Part shown: piece after piece, positions 34,861 through 47,509 of the stretch | Numbering within the stretch: the stretch's first letter is position 1 | Layout: each line of letters starts with the position of its first letter | From: Cymodocea nodosa | Taxonomy: Eukaryota; Streptophyta; Magnoliopsida; Alismatales; Cymodoceaceae | NCBI GenBank assembly: GCA_036874045.1 | Contig: JAZBRI010000011.1 | Span: forward strand, 5,270,001 to 5,334,000 | Direction of reading: 5' to 3' | Length of the DNA: 64,000 nucleotides | The notes under the pieces: model-generated | What the model was told of the DNA's origin: nothing | Databases searched by the model: none | Seen by the model: only the letters and a program-made list of their open reading frames with translations | Made by a program: the position numbers and the translations under genes

Positions 34861-37800
34861 TTATAAATCATATAAAGAACAAATCCCTAAATTTCATCTA
34901 ATATGATTAAATGCAGCTTCAGATAATGGTTTGGTGAAAATATCTGCAAGTTGTTCTTTAGTAGAGACATTTTCTAAGGAAATATGACCTTTTTCAACAT
35001 GGTCTCTTAAAAAGTGGTGCCTAATCTCGATATGTTTTGCTCTAGAGTGTAGAACTATATTTTTGGAGAGATTGATGGCACTATTGCTATCACAGTAAAT
35101 AATGGTATTCTGAAAATTTAGCTTATAATCTGCCAAAGTTTGTTGCATCCATAAGATCTGTGCACAACATAGGCCTGCTGCCATATATTTAGCTTCAGTG
35201 GTGGATAGAGCTATAGAGTTTTGTTTCCTGTTGAACCAAGAAACAAGTGAATGACCAAGCAACTGACATGTCCCACTGGTGCTCTTTCGATCTGATTTAC
35301 ATCCTGCATAATCTACATCACTATATCCTACTAATATCAATTGATTCTGTGAAGAATAAAATAAGCCAAAGTCTTTGGTACCCTGTAGATATTTAAATAT
35401 ATGTTTAACTACTTTTAAGTGTGATGCTTTTGGAGAGGCTTGATATCTTGCACAAGCACAAACACTAAACATTATATCTGGTCTACTGGCTGTTAGATAC
35501 AGAAGTGATCCATTCATGCCTCTATATTTCTTTTGATCTACTGGAATGCTAGAAATGTCCTTATCAAGTTTTTCATTTGAGTTCATGGGAATACCTACTA
35601 CTTTGGATTTATCCATACCAAATTTTAAGAGAATCTCTTTGCAAAATTTTTCTTGATTTAGGAAAATTCCATGCTGAAGTTGATGAATTTGTAATCCTAG
35701 AAAGAATTTTAATTCTCCCATAAGACTCATCTCAAATTCATTCTTCATTAAGATTTGAAAATCATGACATAGTTTCTCATGTGTGGCACCAAAAATGATA
35801 TCATCCACGTAGATCTGAATAATCAACATATGAGAACTTTCACATTTTATGAATAAGGTGTTGTCTACAGTTCCTATGTTAAATTGATTCTCAAGAAGGA
35901 AACTCTTCAGTTTATCATACCATGCACGTGGTGCTTGCTTCAAACCATAGAGAACTTTATTCAGTTTGTATACATGGTTTGGTTTTTTTTCATCTTCAAA
36001 ACCTAGTGGCTATTCTACATATACTTCTTCTTGCAGAATGCCATTAAGAAATGCACTTTTAACATCCATCTGATAAAGCTTGATTTTCATACTGCTTGCA
36101 AAGGCAAGTAACATTCTAATTGCTTCAAGTCTTACAATAGGTGCAAAAGTTTCTTCATAGTCGATTCCTTCCTGTTGGTTGTATCCTTGAGCAACAAGTC
36201 TAGCTTTATTTCTGATAATACTACCATTATTATCAAGTTTGTTCTTAAACACCCATTTAGTACCAATAATTGATTTTTCGATGGGCCTTTCAATCAAGTT
36301 CCAAACTTCATTTTTCTTGAACTGATTTAGTTCCTCTTGCATGGCCATGATCCAGTATTCATCATTGCAGGCATCTTCAACTGTTGAAGGTTCAAGTTTA
36401 GACACAAAAGCATAATAATTACAAATATTTTGAATTTTTCTTCTTGTTTGAACACCTTGATTTATATTCCCAATAATTTGTCCAATGGGATGTTCAGACT
36501 TTGTCTTCCATGCTTTTTCTGTCTCAGTAGGTGTAGGCAGTGTTGAACTATCCTTTTTCTGAGGAATTTTCTGATTTATTAATTCACTTTCACTTTCACT
36601 GTCTATTTTTAGTCTATTCAATTTTCCTACCATATCTTCACTAAAGAATACATTTATTAACTCTTCTACTCTTCTTTCATGTTCAAAATAGACCCTGTAG
36701 GCCTTGCTTCTTGAAGAGTATCCAACAAGTAGAGTAGGATCAAACTTTGCATCAAATTTGTCCTTTTGATCCTTAGTGTTAAGCACAAAACATCTTGATC
36801 CAAAGACCTTAAAATATCCAACATTTGGTATTTTACCATACCATAGTTCAAAAGGTGTCTTATGTAGGATAGGTCTAAGGTGAGTTTTGTTTATAGAATA
36901 ACATGCAGTATTTACACCTTCAACCCATAGAGACTTTGGTAGATCAGATGCATTAGGAATTGTCCTTGCCATTTCTTGTACTAATTTATTCTTCCTCTCT
37001 ACAACTCCATTATGAGCAGGAGTTCTTGGACATGAGAATTCATGTAGTATGCCAAAAGAATTGCATAATTCTTCAAATTCAGAATTTTCAAATTCTCCTC
37101 CATGATCACTTCTGATCTTCTTCACGGTTGATTCTTTTTCATTTTGAATTCTAATACAGAGATGTTTGAATTCATCACATGCTTCATTCTTGTGTATTAA
37201 GAAAATAACCCAAGTGAATCTTGTATAATCATCAACTACCACTAAGGTATATTTTCTTCCTCCTAAACTAGCTGTCTATGTAGGACCCCAAACAGGTCCA
37301 TATGCAATAGGTCCAATGGTTGACGTGTGGCAATGTCTTCAATACTCTTGTGTGCTGATTTCTTTTGTTTTCCAATTGTATAGTCACTACATAATTTATC
37401 TCTCTTGAATTTGAGCTTAGGCACACCTTTAACAAGATCATGTTTGGTCAATTTTCTTATAACTCTCATGTTTACATAATTTAATCTTTTATGCCATAAC
37501 CATTCATCTTCATTAGAAGCAACTAAACATGCATCACTAGATATAATATCACATGGAAATTCCAAAGTATAAATTGAATTATTTCTATATCTAGTAAATT
37601 TGATTTCATGTGTATCCTATTGTAATATAAAACAGTTTTCTATAGTAAAAAGTATATTGTAACCTTTGTCACATAATTGACCTACACTTAGCAGATTCTG
37701 TTTTAAACCATTTACATGTAAGACATTTTCTATTTTTCCACTTTCAGATGCAACATTTCCTATGGTAGTAATTCTACAATTTTCATTATTACCAAACTTA

Positions 37801-37916
37801 ACAGATCCTGAATTTATTGATTTAACAGATTCCAGAAGTCTTTTCTTACCTATCATATGCTTTGAGCAACCACTATCAATGATCCACTTGGATGTTTGAG
37901 CTTTCTTGTCCATGCA
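34861..37916 (-). pseudogene. Element C pol, broken
   Basis: Protease with IDSGCSKHM, GAG-pre-integrase LWHKRLNYVNM, integrase with [17 protein letters not shown] and [10 protein letters not shown] with KSAFLNG and IYVDDIIFG, RNase H with SDVDYAGCKSDRKSTSG, TEAKY, YCDSNSAI and LADIFTKPLSE. Normal end NLGICSLYDL with stop at 34861. Lesions: TAG at 37617, a 1-nt insertion near 37298 followed by TAG near 37276, TAG at 36010-36012 (Q before PLGFED), and TGA at 34894 ten codons before the end. RT and RNase H from 35943 down are otherwise open. Moderately young, with few lesions. Confidence 0.93.
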
Positions 37917-37926
37917 GTCCTACAAG

Positions 37927-38844
37927 TCATGTTGAAATTAAGACTTTTGGTACCCATATCTTCTTGGGTCCATCACTGTTAGTCCTCTGTATACTAAACC
38001 TATTGCCTTTTGGTAGCCATATAGACGTAGATCTCTTCTTAATGACAAACACAATTGTGCCATCTTTGTAAGATCTAATTTTTCCACCATAGTAAGGGGT
38101 TTCCTGTGGTACAGCATACCCTAGGCCAAATTTACTTCTTCCTATTCTTTGAGATCCTATGATTTTGTTTAAACTATTTTCACCCTTAGTAAATTTACAT
38201 ACAGTTTTCTTTAAATCAGTAACTTCAGATAATAGATTTTTATTTTCTTCTTTCAAATCAAAATTTTTACAACTATAGCTATCCATTTTAGTTTTTAATT
38301 CCCTATTATCAACTAGGGCTTTTTCAAGTTCAGCAAAAACATCTTCTAGATAGGAATTTAAACTCTTTAATTCTTTCTTATACTTCTTACATTTTACATA
38401 TAAGTTATCTACTGTACAAAGAAGACTATCTATATCTACATCATCATTTTCTTTTTCTAAGCAATAGGGAGATGTAGAACATACCTCTTGTGCAGCAAAG
38501 CACACATTTGCAGATGCCTCCTCATCTGAGTCTGATGAGCTGTTGGATGAACTGCTATCATCCCAAGTGGCTTTCAAGGCCATTTTCTTCTTATTCTTCC
38601 TTTTCCATTTTTGTTTGTCCTCCTCCTGTTGAAAAGGACAGTAAAGATGAATGTGTCCTAGTTTCTTACACTTGTAGCATGTAGGGACTTTTGGTTTTGA
38701 GGAGTTGGCTTTGCCTCCTTGTCTTATCATCCTTTTGAAGTTCCTAGCTAGTAGTAACACTTCATCCTCATCCGAGCTTAGTTAATCTTCTATTGAGAGA
38801 AAAGCTACTTCTTTCTTTTTCTCTGCTTTTCTTTTAGTGACTCC
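37927..38844 (-). pseudogene. Element C gag, C-terminal part
   Basis: Minus-strand reading has EKKKEVAFLSIED, a TAA at about 38782, SSDEDEVLLLARNFKRM, the knuckle CYKCKKLGHIHLYC, MALKATWDDSSSS, a coiled coil, and the end KKIWVPKVLIST with TGA at 37927. Pol is in a different frame and is preceded by CTTGTAG (complement 37920-37926), an acceptor-like sequence. The N-terminal half is lost at the D insertion (38845). Confidence 0.9.
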
Positions 38845-40626
38845 TGTTAGGATCGGTAGGCTCACTAGAGGGGGGGTGAATGGTGAAAGTGTGTAGTTTT
38901 TTAAAATTCTTTTGATGTTGAATTGAATGATTCAACAGAAATGTAATGAGATGAAATTAAAAGAATGCAAATCAATAGAGAAAAGAAACATAGCAAATTT
39001 TTAGGTGGTTCACCAACTTGGCTAGTCCACCCCCAAGATTCACTTGGACTTCACTAAGTGTTTCAACACTTACACACTTGATTTCAGGTCAAAGCAAGAA
39101 CCAACTACAGAGAAGTTTTCAGGTCGAAACTCAAACAAACACTGAATGTAGCTTTCAGGTTGAAGCCACAAACCAACAATTTGAATCTTTCAATCAGAGT
39201 TTTGGCGCATAGAGCTTTTTCTGCAATAGGTCTTTAGAATATTCTTCACTATTTGCAGACTTGAGTGTAATTGGAATTGGAGTGTAGCTCACTGTATGTG
39301 GTATATTCGTTGTCTCTCTCTTTTCCTTTCTTAAACTCCTCATATTTATACCAAAGGTATAACGATCATATTTCTCTATCAATGGATTTATTCTACTGTA
39401 CTTGATTAGACACTAGTCAAATACGGTAAGTTACCGTTCAGAAAGTTATTTCAAGATGTCTTACCGATTTTCCTAACCTTTTGGATAGTTAGTTGAGTAA
39501 CTCTCCGAAGAATATCTGTAACTCATCGAAAGATCACTTAAACCTTTCTACCAGATAGGATTCCAGAATATTTATTGCGAGCTGTCATTCAATCGGATAC
39601 TTATAACTGTAACTCACTGAACAGTTATATAACTGTCGGATAGTTGGCTACAGTAACCCTCTGTTAACTTTCCAATTGCTTCAATTCAGCACGTGCATAA
39701 AAGACTGACTTAAGTTTGGGATGGTTATCCCTGTAACTCACCGAAACGCTTCAGGATTTTGGATAGTTATCTTTGTAACTCTCCGAAAACTTATTTGAGC
39801 TTCTCTCTGGAATTCTACACGTAGGAAATTCAATGACTTAAGTTTTGGATAGTTAAACTATAACTCACCAGAACTCTCTTGAAATTTCAGATAGTTATCT
39901 TTCTAACTCTCCGAAAACTTAAATGATCTTCTATCTGGAATTCTGCACGTGGCAATTTCAATAACTTAAGTTTCGGATAGTTAAATTGTAACTTACCAAA
40001 ACTCTCTTTGAAATTTCGGATAGTTATCTAACTCTTCGATTTTCCCTTTTAAGCTTTCAACTACCGGCTTCTCCATTTTGCACGTGCATAAAAAGATGAC
40101 TAAGTTCTGGAAAGTTATACCTATAACTTACTGAAAAACTCGAATAGTTATCTAACTCTCCGAAAAGAAAACTCGGATAGTTATCTAACTCTCTGACAAG
40201 TCCTTTAAGCTTCCGTTCTATATTTCTACACGTGATTTATTGAATGACTTAAGTTTCAGATAGTTAGCCTTTCTAACTTTCTGATTTTCCTTTTCTTTCG
40301 GATAGTTAACTCCTTAACTCTCCGATCATTCAACCAACTTAACTGTCCGATTATTTAACTCTTCGAAGGCTTTGAAAAATTCAGATAGTTATCCTTCTAA
40401 TTGTCCGATAGTCTTGCTGCTGTTTTACTTTTCAAATACTTGGACCTATAATTGTCCAATTTTCCTATAGCTTTAAGGCAGTATCTTCTAGAACTTCCTC
40501 CATCTGTTCGTCTGTTTGGAATTTGTTCTATCTACCTTCTGATCTAATGCTGCTTTGACTTAACTGTGAAATACAATATGTTTCCTCACATAGGTTTTGT
40601 ATTATCAAAATACTAGGGTCCTAACA
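38845..40626 (-). repeat. Element D 3' LTR
   Basis: TGTTAGGATCGG...GGGTCCTAACA, 1782 bp. TATA-like GGTATAAATAT (complement 39342-39352). Palindrome ACGGTAAGTTACCGT at about 39423. CACGTG at 39690, 39946, 40081 and 40229, each followed within about 20 bases by (TG)ACTTAAG or a close variant and then GGATAGTTA/TAACTCTCCGA dyads. Confidence 0.94.
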
Positions 40627-41019
40627 ATCTCCCCCTTTTTGATAATGACAAAATCCTTTACATTAAATTACATGTATTTCACTCCCTAGTGTATTTCTAT
40701 ACATTCAGTCACACAGAGAACCAAATAAACAAGAATTTATCAAGACTATACTAACGTGGAGGGATTCCTCCCCTTGACTTTTTGCTGTCTTCTCCCCCTA
40801 TCTATGTGCTGAGTTTTTCTTCACCTCTTTTAATAATTCTCTTTCAGTTCTTGTTGGAAATACTGTAAGGGACATATACTTTACTAATTTCCAAAATCTT
40901 CTCCCCCTTTTTGTCATTATATAAAAAGGTGAGGATAGTAAAACTGATATTGAATATATCCTGCACGAGTAAGTTAGCAGAAAATAAGCTCCCATATGGT
41001 GAGCTTGATGAAAAAATAT
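40627..41019 (-). promoter_or_regulatory. Element D polypurine tract and short 3' leader
   Basis: ATCTCCCCCTTTTTGATAAT next to the LTR, with further C-rich motifs at about 40768, 40792 and 40901 (CTTCTCCCCCTTTTTGTCAT). No ORF3. Confidence 0.85.
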
Positions 41020-44000
41020 TTAAAGGTTTAGTAAAGAACATATGCCTAGATTTCTTCTAATATGATTAAAAGTTGATTCAATTAAAGGTTTGGTAAAAAT
41101 ATCTACAAGTTGATTTTTTGTTGGCACAAATTTAAGTGAGATGTTCCCTTTTTCCACATGATCTCTTAGAAAATGATGTTTGATCTCGATATGCTTGGCT
41201 CTGGAATGAAGTACTGTATTCTTAGATAGACTGATTGCACTACTGTTATCATAAAATATGATTGAGTTCTTAATATTCAGTTTGTAATCTACTAGAGTTT
41301 GCTGCATCCAAAGAATTTGGGCACAGCATAGTCCTACTGCAATATACTCGACTTCAGTAGTAGATAAAGCAATACAATTTTGTTTCCTACTGAACTAGGA
41401 GATTAAAGAATTTCCAAGTAGTTGACAAGTACTACTAGTGCTTTTTTTGTCAGATCTGCTATCTGCATAATCTGCATCACTATAGCCTGTTAAAATCAAA
41501 TTACTGTCAGCTGAGTAGAATAATCTGAAATCTTTTGTTCCTTGTAGATATCTGAAAATCCTTTTGACTGATTTCAAGTGCGATTCATTTGGTGATGCTT
41601 GAAATCTAGCACACAAGCATACACTGAACATAATATCTAGCCTACTAGCTGAAAGGTATAACAGGGATCCAACCATACCTCTATATTGCTTTTGATCCAC
41701 TACAACACTTGAATCATCCATTTCCAGTTTAATACTTGAACTCATTGGAGTATTTGCAGGTTTGATGTTTTCATAACCAAATTTCTTTAACATCTCTTTA
41801 CAATACTTTTCTTGGTTGACAAAAATGCCATTATGCACTTGATGAATCTATAATCCCAAGAAAAACTTCAATTCTCCCATCATGCTCATTTCAAATTTAT
41901 TTTTCATTAAATTCTGAAATTCATGACAGAGATCTTCTGAAGTGGCTCCAAAGACTATATCATCAACATAAATCTATACAATCAAAATATGCATATCAAA
42001 AGTTTTGATAAACAAAGTGTTGTCCACTTTGCCTATAGAAAAATTGTTTCCAGTTAAAAACTTTTTCAATTTCTCATACCAAGCTCTAGGTGCCTATTTC
42101 AAACCATAAAGAGCCTTTCTTAGTTTGAAGACATGATTCGGCTTGAATTCATCTTCAAATCTAAGAGGTTGTTTGACAAACACTTCCTGAATTTCTCCAT
42201 TTAAGAAGGCACTTTTCACATCCATCTGAAACAATCTTATCTTCATACTACTTGCAAAAGCAAGCAACATTTTGATAGCTTCAATCCTGGCTACGGGAGC
42301 AAAAGTTTCTTCATAGTCAATACCTTCCTGCTGATTGTAGCCTTGAGCAACTAATCGAGCTTTATTTTTGAGAATATTATCTTCTTCATCTAATTTGTTT
42401 TTGAAAATCCATTTAGTTCCAATGATGGATTTTCCTGTAGGTTTTTCTACTAGTTCCTAAATATTATTTTTCTGGAACTGATTTAATTCTTCCTGCATAG
42501 CCATTGTCTAGTAGGTATCCTTACATGCTTCATCTACTGATTTTGGCTCTATTTCTAACACAAATGCACAAAAATTGCAGATATCTTGTGCTTTGCTTCT
42601 AGTTTGTACCCCTTTAGATATATTTCCAATAATTTGTTCCTCGGGATGATCAGATCTAAACTTCCAACTATTATGATTCTAATATCTATTGTTGAGATTC
42701 TGGTCTGACACTTGTGAATTGAGTTTCTGCTTGCAGTTATCATCTTCAAAGTATTCATTTTCACTATCATTTTTAATCTTCAACTTTTTGAAATTCTAGA
42801 TCAGATCTTCATCAAACTAAACATTTATACTTTCCTCCACTCTTCCATCTTCAGTAAAATATACCTTGTAAGCTTTGCTTCTAGAGGAGTAACCAACAAG
42901 TATGGCAGGTTCAGACTTTGCATCAAACTTGTCTTTAGCATTTCCTGTATTTAAGACAAAGCATTTGCATCCAAATGTCTTAAAATAGCCAACATTTGGA
43001 GTTTTATCGAACCAAATTTCAAAGGGTGTCTTATTCAACATGGATCTAATGTGAGTTCTGTTGGAAATGTGACAAGCTGTTCCTACAGCTTCTGCCTAGA
43101 GAAATTTAGGTAGATCCATGGCATTTGACATACTTCTAGCTATTTCTTGTAATGTCCTATTTTTCCTTTCCACAACTCCATTTTGAGCAGGAGTTCTAGG
43201 ACAGGAGAATTCATGCAGAATTCCAAATGAATTGCAAAGGTTTTCAAATTCATAATTTTCAAATTCTCCTCTATGAACACTTCTGATTTTCTTCACTATT
43301 AGTTCCTTCTGATTCTGAACTCTTATGCAGAAATTTCTGAACTCATTGCAAGTTTCATTTTTATGTATCAAAAATATTACCCAAGTTAATCTAGAGAAAT
43401 CATCAACAATAACAAAGGTATATTTTCGACCCCCAAGACTTGAAACTTGAGAGGGACCAAATAAATCCAAATGTAGCAGTTCCAATGGCCTTTTGGTGGT
43501 AAAAGCATTTTTACTATGAAGGGCAATTCTCTTCTGCTTCCCTAGCATACACTTACTACATACTCTATCTTTCTTAAAAGTGAGTTTAGGTAGACCCCTG
43601 ACAAGATCACCCGTGGATAGCTTCTTGATATTCTTCATACTGATATGGCCAAGTCTTCTATGCCACACCCAATCATCTTCACCAGTTACTACCAAAAAAC
43701 AGGAATTGCTTGCAGAATTTTCATATGGAAAGTTTAATGTATAAATTGAGCAATTTTTAAAACCAATAAATTTTGTTTCATTCAAGGCTAGATCAATAAT
43801 GAAACAATTTTCAGCATTAAAAGAGACAGTATAACCTTTATCACATAATTGTCCTACACTTAACAAATTTTGTTTTAATCCATTTACATGCAAGACATTC
43901 TCAATTATACCATTTTCAGATGTAATATTTCCTATTGCAGTTATTTTACACTTTTCATTATTTCCAAACTTAACAAATCCTAAATTTAAGTTTTTAACAA

Positions 44001-44097
44001 AGTCAAGAAAACTTTTCTTACCTGTCATGTGCTTTGAGCATCCACTATCCACGATCCATTTAGTTGAACGTACTTGAAACTCCTTGTCACCCTGCAA
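41020..44097 (-). pseudogene. Element D pol, heavily broken
   Basis: Protease IVDSGCSKHM, WHRRLGHISM, integrase with LHLDLFGP and [10 protein letters not shown], RNase H ending NLGICSLLNL at 41020. The second catalytic Asp of integrase is lost: IRSVHRGEFEN at about 43275 where C has [11 protein letters not shown]. In RNase H, YCDSNSAI has become FYDNSSAI. Stops include TAG at 43096 (W), about 42817, 42797, 42678, 42510 (W), 42459 (W), 42094 (Q), 41974 (Q, just before IYVDD), 41850 (Q) and 41395 (W). Nearly all are TAG. The gag-pol boundary has TTTGCAG (complement 44092-44098) and a frame change. Confidence 0.92.
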
Positions 44098-44098
44098 A

Positions 44099-45634
44099 TC
44101 ATATTGAAATTAAAGCTTTTGGTACCCAAATCTTCTTGAGTCTAGTAGAGTTAGTCCTTAAAACATTAAATCTATTGCCTCTTGGCAGCCACATATGACT
44201 TGATCTTTGTTTGATGGCAAACACAATGGTGTCATCTCTATAAGATCGAATCACTCCACCACAATAAGGTATTTCCTATGGTGTAGCATACCCTAGGCCA
44301 TATTTATTCCCATTTGATCGTTGAGATCCTATTATTTTATTTAATCCTTTTTGACCTTGAGTAAATTTACATATGGTATCTTTCAAATCTGATATAGTAG
44401 TTAATAGATTTTTATTTTCATCTTTTAATTCACAGTTAACACAACTATACTTATCTAAATTTGATTTTAGATTTCTATTTTCAACTATAGTTGATTCTAA
44501 TTCAGCAAATGAATTTTTTAAGCAATGATTTAATCTTTTAATTTCTTTCTTAAAATCTCTACACTTCACATATAAATTATCTACAGTAGACAAAAGATTG
44601 TTTATGTCTAAATCATCATGCTCATTTTCTGAACTAAAGGAAGTAGAGCATACCTCTTGTGCTACAAAACAAACATTGGTTGCAGCTTCATCTTCAGAAT
44701 CTAACGAACAGCTTGAAGAGCTACTGTCATCCCACGTAGCTTTGAGAGCCATTTTCTTTTTGTCCATCAATCTCTTCTTCTTATCACCTTGATCCTCTTC
44801 TATCTGAAATGGACAGAAGGTATGTATGTGCCCTTGCCTTTTACATTTGAAACATGTAGGGACAATTCTTTTAGAAGAGCTGGGCTTATTCTTTTTCTTC
44901 ATAAACTTTCTGAAGTTCCTTGCGAACAACAAGATCTCATCATCATCTAAGCTTGGAGCTTCTTCTATAGATGGAAATGCTATTTCCTTTTTCTTTTCAG
45001 CAGCTCCTTCTTGCTCTTTCCAGTCCTTCATCTGAACTTCGTGGGCTAGAAGATTGCCTAACAGTTCTTCAACTATGTAGTTGAGATCCTTGGAATCTTG
45101 AATAGATGTGGACTTCTGTTTCCACTCAATAGTTAGGCTCCTCAAGATCTTCTGTACCTGTTCACGTGAAGAGAATTCCTTTCCCAAGCCTTTCAAACTG
45201 TTAATGATTTTAGTAAATCTTGAAAACATTTCAGTTATGTTTTCATTATCATTCATTTTAAACAGTTCAAGTTTTCTCAACAGGATACTGATTTTTGTAT
45301 CCTTAACTTGGCTTGTACCTTCGTGAGTAACTTGAAGGATTTTCCAAGCCTCATGAGTAAACTTACATGTAGATACTTTATTATATTGATCAGCAGTTAG
45401 TGCACAATAAATGGCATTCAGCCCTCTAGCATCCAACTGGATGAGTTTCTCATCCTCCTGAGACCAATTCATAACATCACTGGTTGGAAGTGTAGTTCCA
45501 AGAACAACAATCTTCCAGAGTTTAACATCAGAACTCCTAAGGAAGCACTCCATTCTATTCTTCCAATAGTTATAATTGGAACCATCGAATAGAGGAGGTT
45601 TGTGAATGTTTTGTCCCTCAACAAATTGAGCCAT
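44099..45634 (-). pseudogene. Element D gag, nearly intact
   Basis: Starts ATG at 45632-45634 (MAQFVEGQNIHKPPLFDGSN). UBN2-like body (VTHEGTSQVKDTKISILLRK, MFSRFTKIINSLKGLG), knuckle CFKCKRQGHIHTFC, MALKATWDDSSSS, coiled coil. One premature TAG at 44276-44278 where element C has Gln (Y-A-x-P-Q-E-x-P-Y); the frame then stays open through KKIWVPKALISI to TGA at 44099. About 511 codons in all. Confidence 0.93.
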
Positions 45635-45671
45635 AAATCCAGATGGTTAAATCTTATGAAGGATTAACCAA

Positions 45672-45683
45672 GCTCTGATACCA
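45672..45683 (-). promoter_or_regulatory. Element D primer binding site (tRNA-iMet)
   Basis: Perfect TGGTATCAGAGC in element sense, two bases from the 5' LTR. Confidence 0.95.
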
Positions 45684-45685
45684 AT

Positions 45686-47509
45686 TGTTAGGATTTGTAG
45701 GCTCACCAGAGGGGGGGGTGAATGGTGAAAGTGTGTAGTTTTTTTAAAATTCTTTTGATGTTGAATCGAATGATTCAACAGAAATGTATGAGATGAAATT
45801 AAAAGAATGCAAATCAGTAGAGAAAAGAAACACACAACAAATTTTTAGGTGGTTCACCAACTTGGCTAGTCCACCCCCAAGATTCACTTGGGCTTCACTA
45901 AGTGTTTCAACACTTACACACTTACTTTCAGGTCAAAGCAAGAACCAACTACATAGAAGTTTTCAGGTATAAACTTCAGTAAACCAACCTCTAGAGTTTT
46001 CAGGTTGAAACTCAAACCAACACTAAATGTAGCTTTCAGGTTGAGGCCACGAACCAACAACTTGAATCTTTCAATCAGAGTTTTGGCGCACAGACCTTTT
46101 TCTACAATAGGTCTTTAGAATATTCTTCACTGTTTGCAGACTTGAGTGTAATTGGAATTGGAGTGTAGCTCACTGTATGTGGTATATCCGTTATCTTTGT
46201 CTTTTCCTTTCTTAAACTCCTCATATTTATACCAAAGGTATAACGATCATATTTCTCTATCAATGGATGTATTCTGCTGTACTTGATTAGACACCAGTCA
46301 AATACGGTAAGTTACCGTTCAGAAAGTTATTTCAAGATATCTTACCGATTTTCATAACCTTTCGGATAGTTAGCTGTGTATCTCTCCAAAGAAAATCTGT
46401 AACTCACCAAAAGATCACTTAAACCTTTCTGCCAGGTAGGATTCCAGAATATTTACTACGAGCTGTCATTCAATCGGATACTTATAACTGTGACTCACTG
46501 AACAGTTATATAACTATCGAATAGTTGGCTACAGTAATCCTCTGTTAACTTTCCGATTGCTTCAATTCAGCACATGCATAAAAGGCTGACTTAAGTTTCG
46601 GATGGTTATCCCTGTAACTCACCGAAACGCTTCAGGATTTCGGATAGTTATCTTTGTAACTCTTCGAAAACTTATTTGAGCTTCTCTTTGGAATTCTCCA
46701 CATGGGAAATTCAATGACTTAAGTTTCAGATGGTTATCCCTGTAACTCACCGAAATGCTTCAGGATTTCGGATAGTTATCTTTCTAACTCTCCGAAAACT
46801 TATTTGAGCTTCTTTCTAGAATTCTACACATGGCAATTTCAATAACTTAAGTTTCAGATAGTTAAACTGTAACTTACCGAAACTCTCTTTGAAATTTCAA
46901 ATAGTTATCTAACTCTCCGATTTTCCCTTTTAAGCTTTCAACTGCCGGCTTCTTCATTTTGCACGTGCATAAAAAGATAACTTAAGTTTTGGAAAGTTAT
47001 ACCTGTAACTTACCGAAAAACTCGAATAGTTATCTAACTCTCCGAAAAGAAAACTCAGATAATTATCTAACTCTCCGACAAGTCCTTTAAGCTTCCGTTC
47101 TGTATTTTTACACGTGATTTATTGAATGACTTAAGTTTCGGATAGTTAGCCTTTCTAACTTTCTGATTTTCCTTTTTCTTTCGGATAGTTATCTCCCTAA
47201 CTCTCCGATCATTCAACCAACTTAATTGTCTGATTATTTAACTCTCCGAAGGCTTTGAAAAATTTGGATACTTATCCTTCTAATTGTCTGATAGTCTTGC
47301 TGCTGTTTTACTCTTCGGATACTTGGACCTGTAACTGTTCGATTTTCCTGTAGCTTTAAGGCAGTATCTTCTAGAACTTCCTCCATCTGTTCATCTGTTT
47401 GGAATTTGTTCTATCTACCTTCTGATCTAATGCTACTCTAACTTAACTGTGAAATACAATATGTTTCCTTACATAGGTTTTGCATTATCAAAATACTCGG
47501 GTTGTAACA
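45686..47509 (-). repeat. Element D 5' LTR
   Basis: TGTTAGGATTTG...GGTTGTAACA, 1824 bp. TATA-like at 46223-46233, palindrome ACGGTAAGTTACCGT at about 46306. Longer than its partner and with a duplicated TTCGGATGGTTATCCCTGTA-type unit at about 46597 and 46725, so the two LTRs have diverged in repeat number. Confidence 0.93.

Larger units (their letters stand above)
32906..38844 (-). mobile_element. Element C: Sirevirus-type copia without ORF3, 5' end missing
   Basis: 3' LTR 32906-34539, tract, then pol and gag with no ORF3; only about 320 bp separate the LTR from the RNase H stop. It is cut in gag at 38844 by the LTR of D. Its 5' remainder does not reappear after D. Confidence 0.9.
38845..47509 (-). 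mobile_element. Element D: Sirevirus-type copia with two LTRs but no target duplication
   Basis: LTRs 38845-40626 and 45686-47509, internal region with gag, pol, primer site and tract in order, no ORF3. The five bases outside are ACTCC on the left and TAAGA on the right. The left flank is gag of C on the minus strand, the right flank is gag of E on the plus strand. So this is not a simple insertion but a probable recombinant of two D copies. Confidence 0.88.

Noticed and set aside
39420-40330. CRISPR-like array of spaced repeats.
   Set aside because: Repeats are degenerate dyads inside LTRs of a plant element, with no spacers of constant length and no cas genes.
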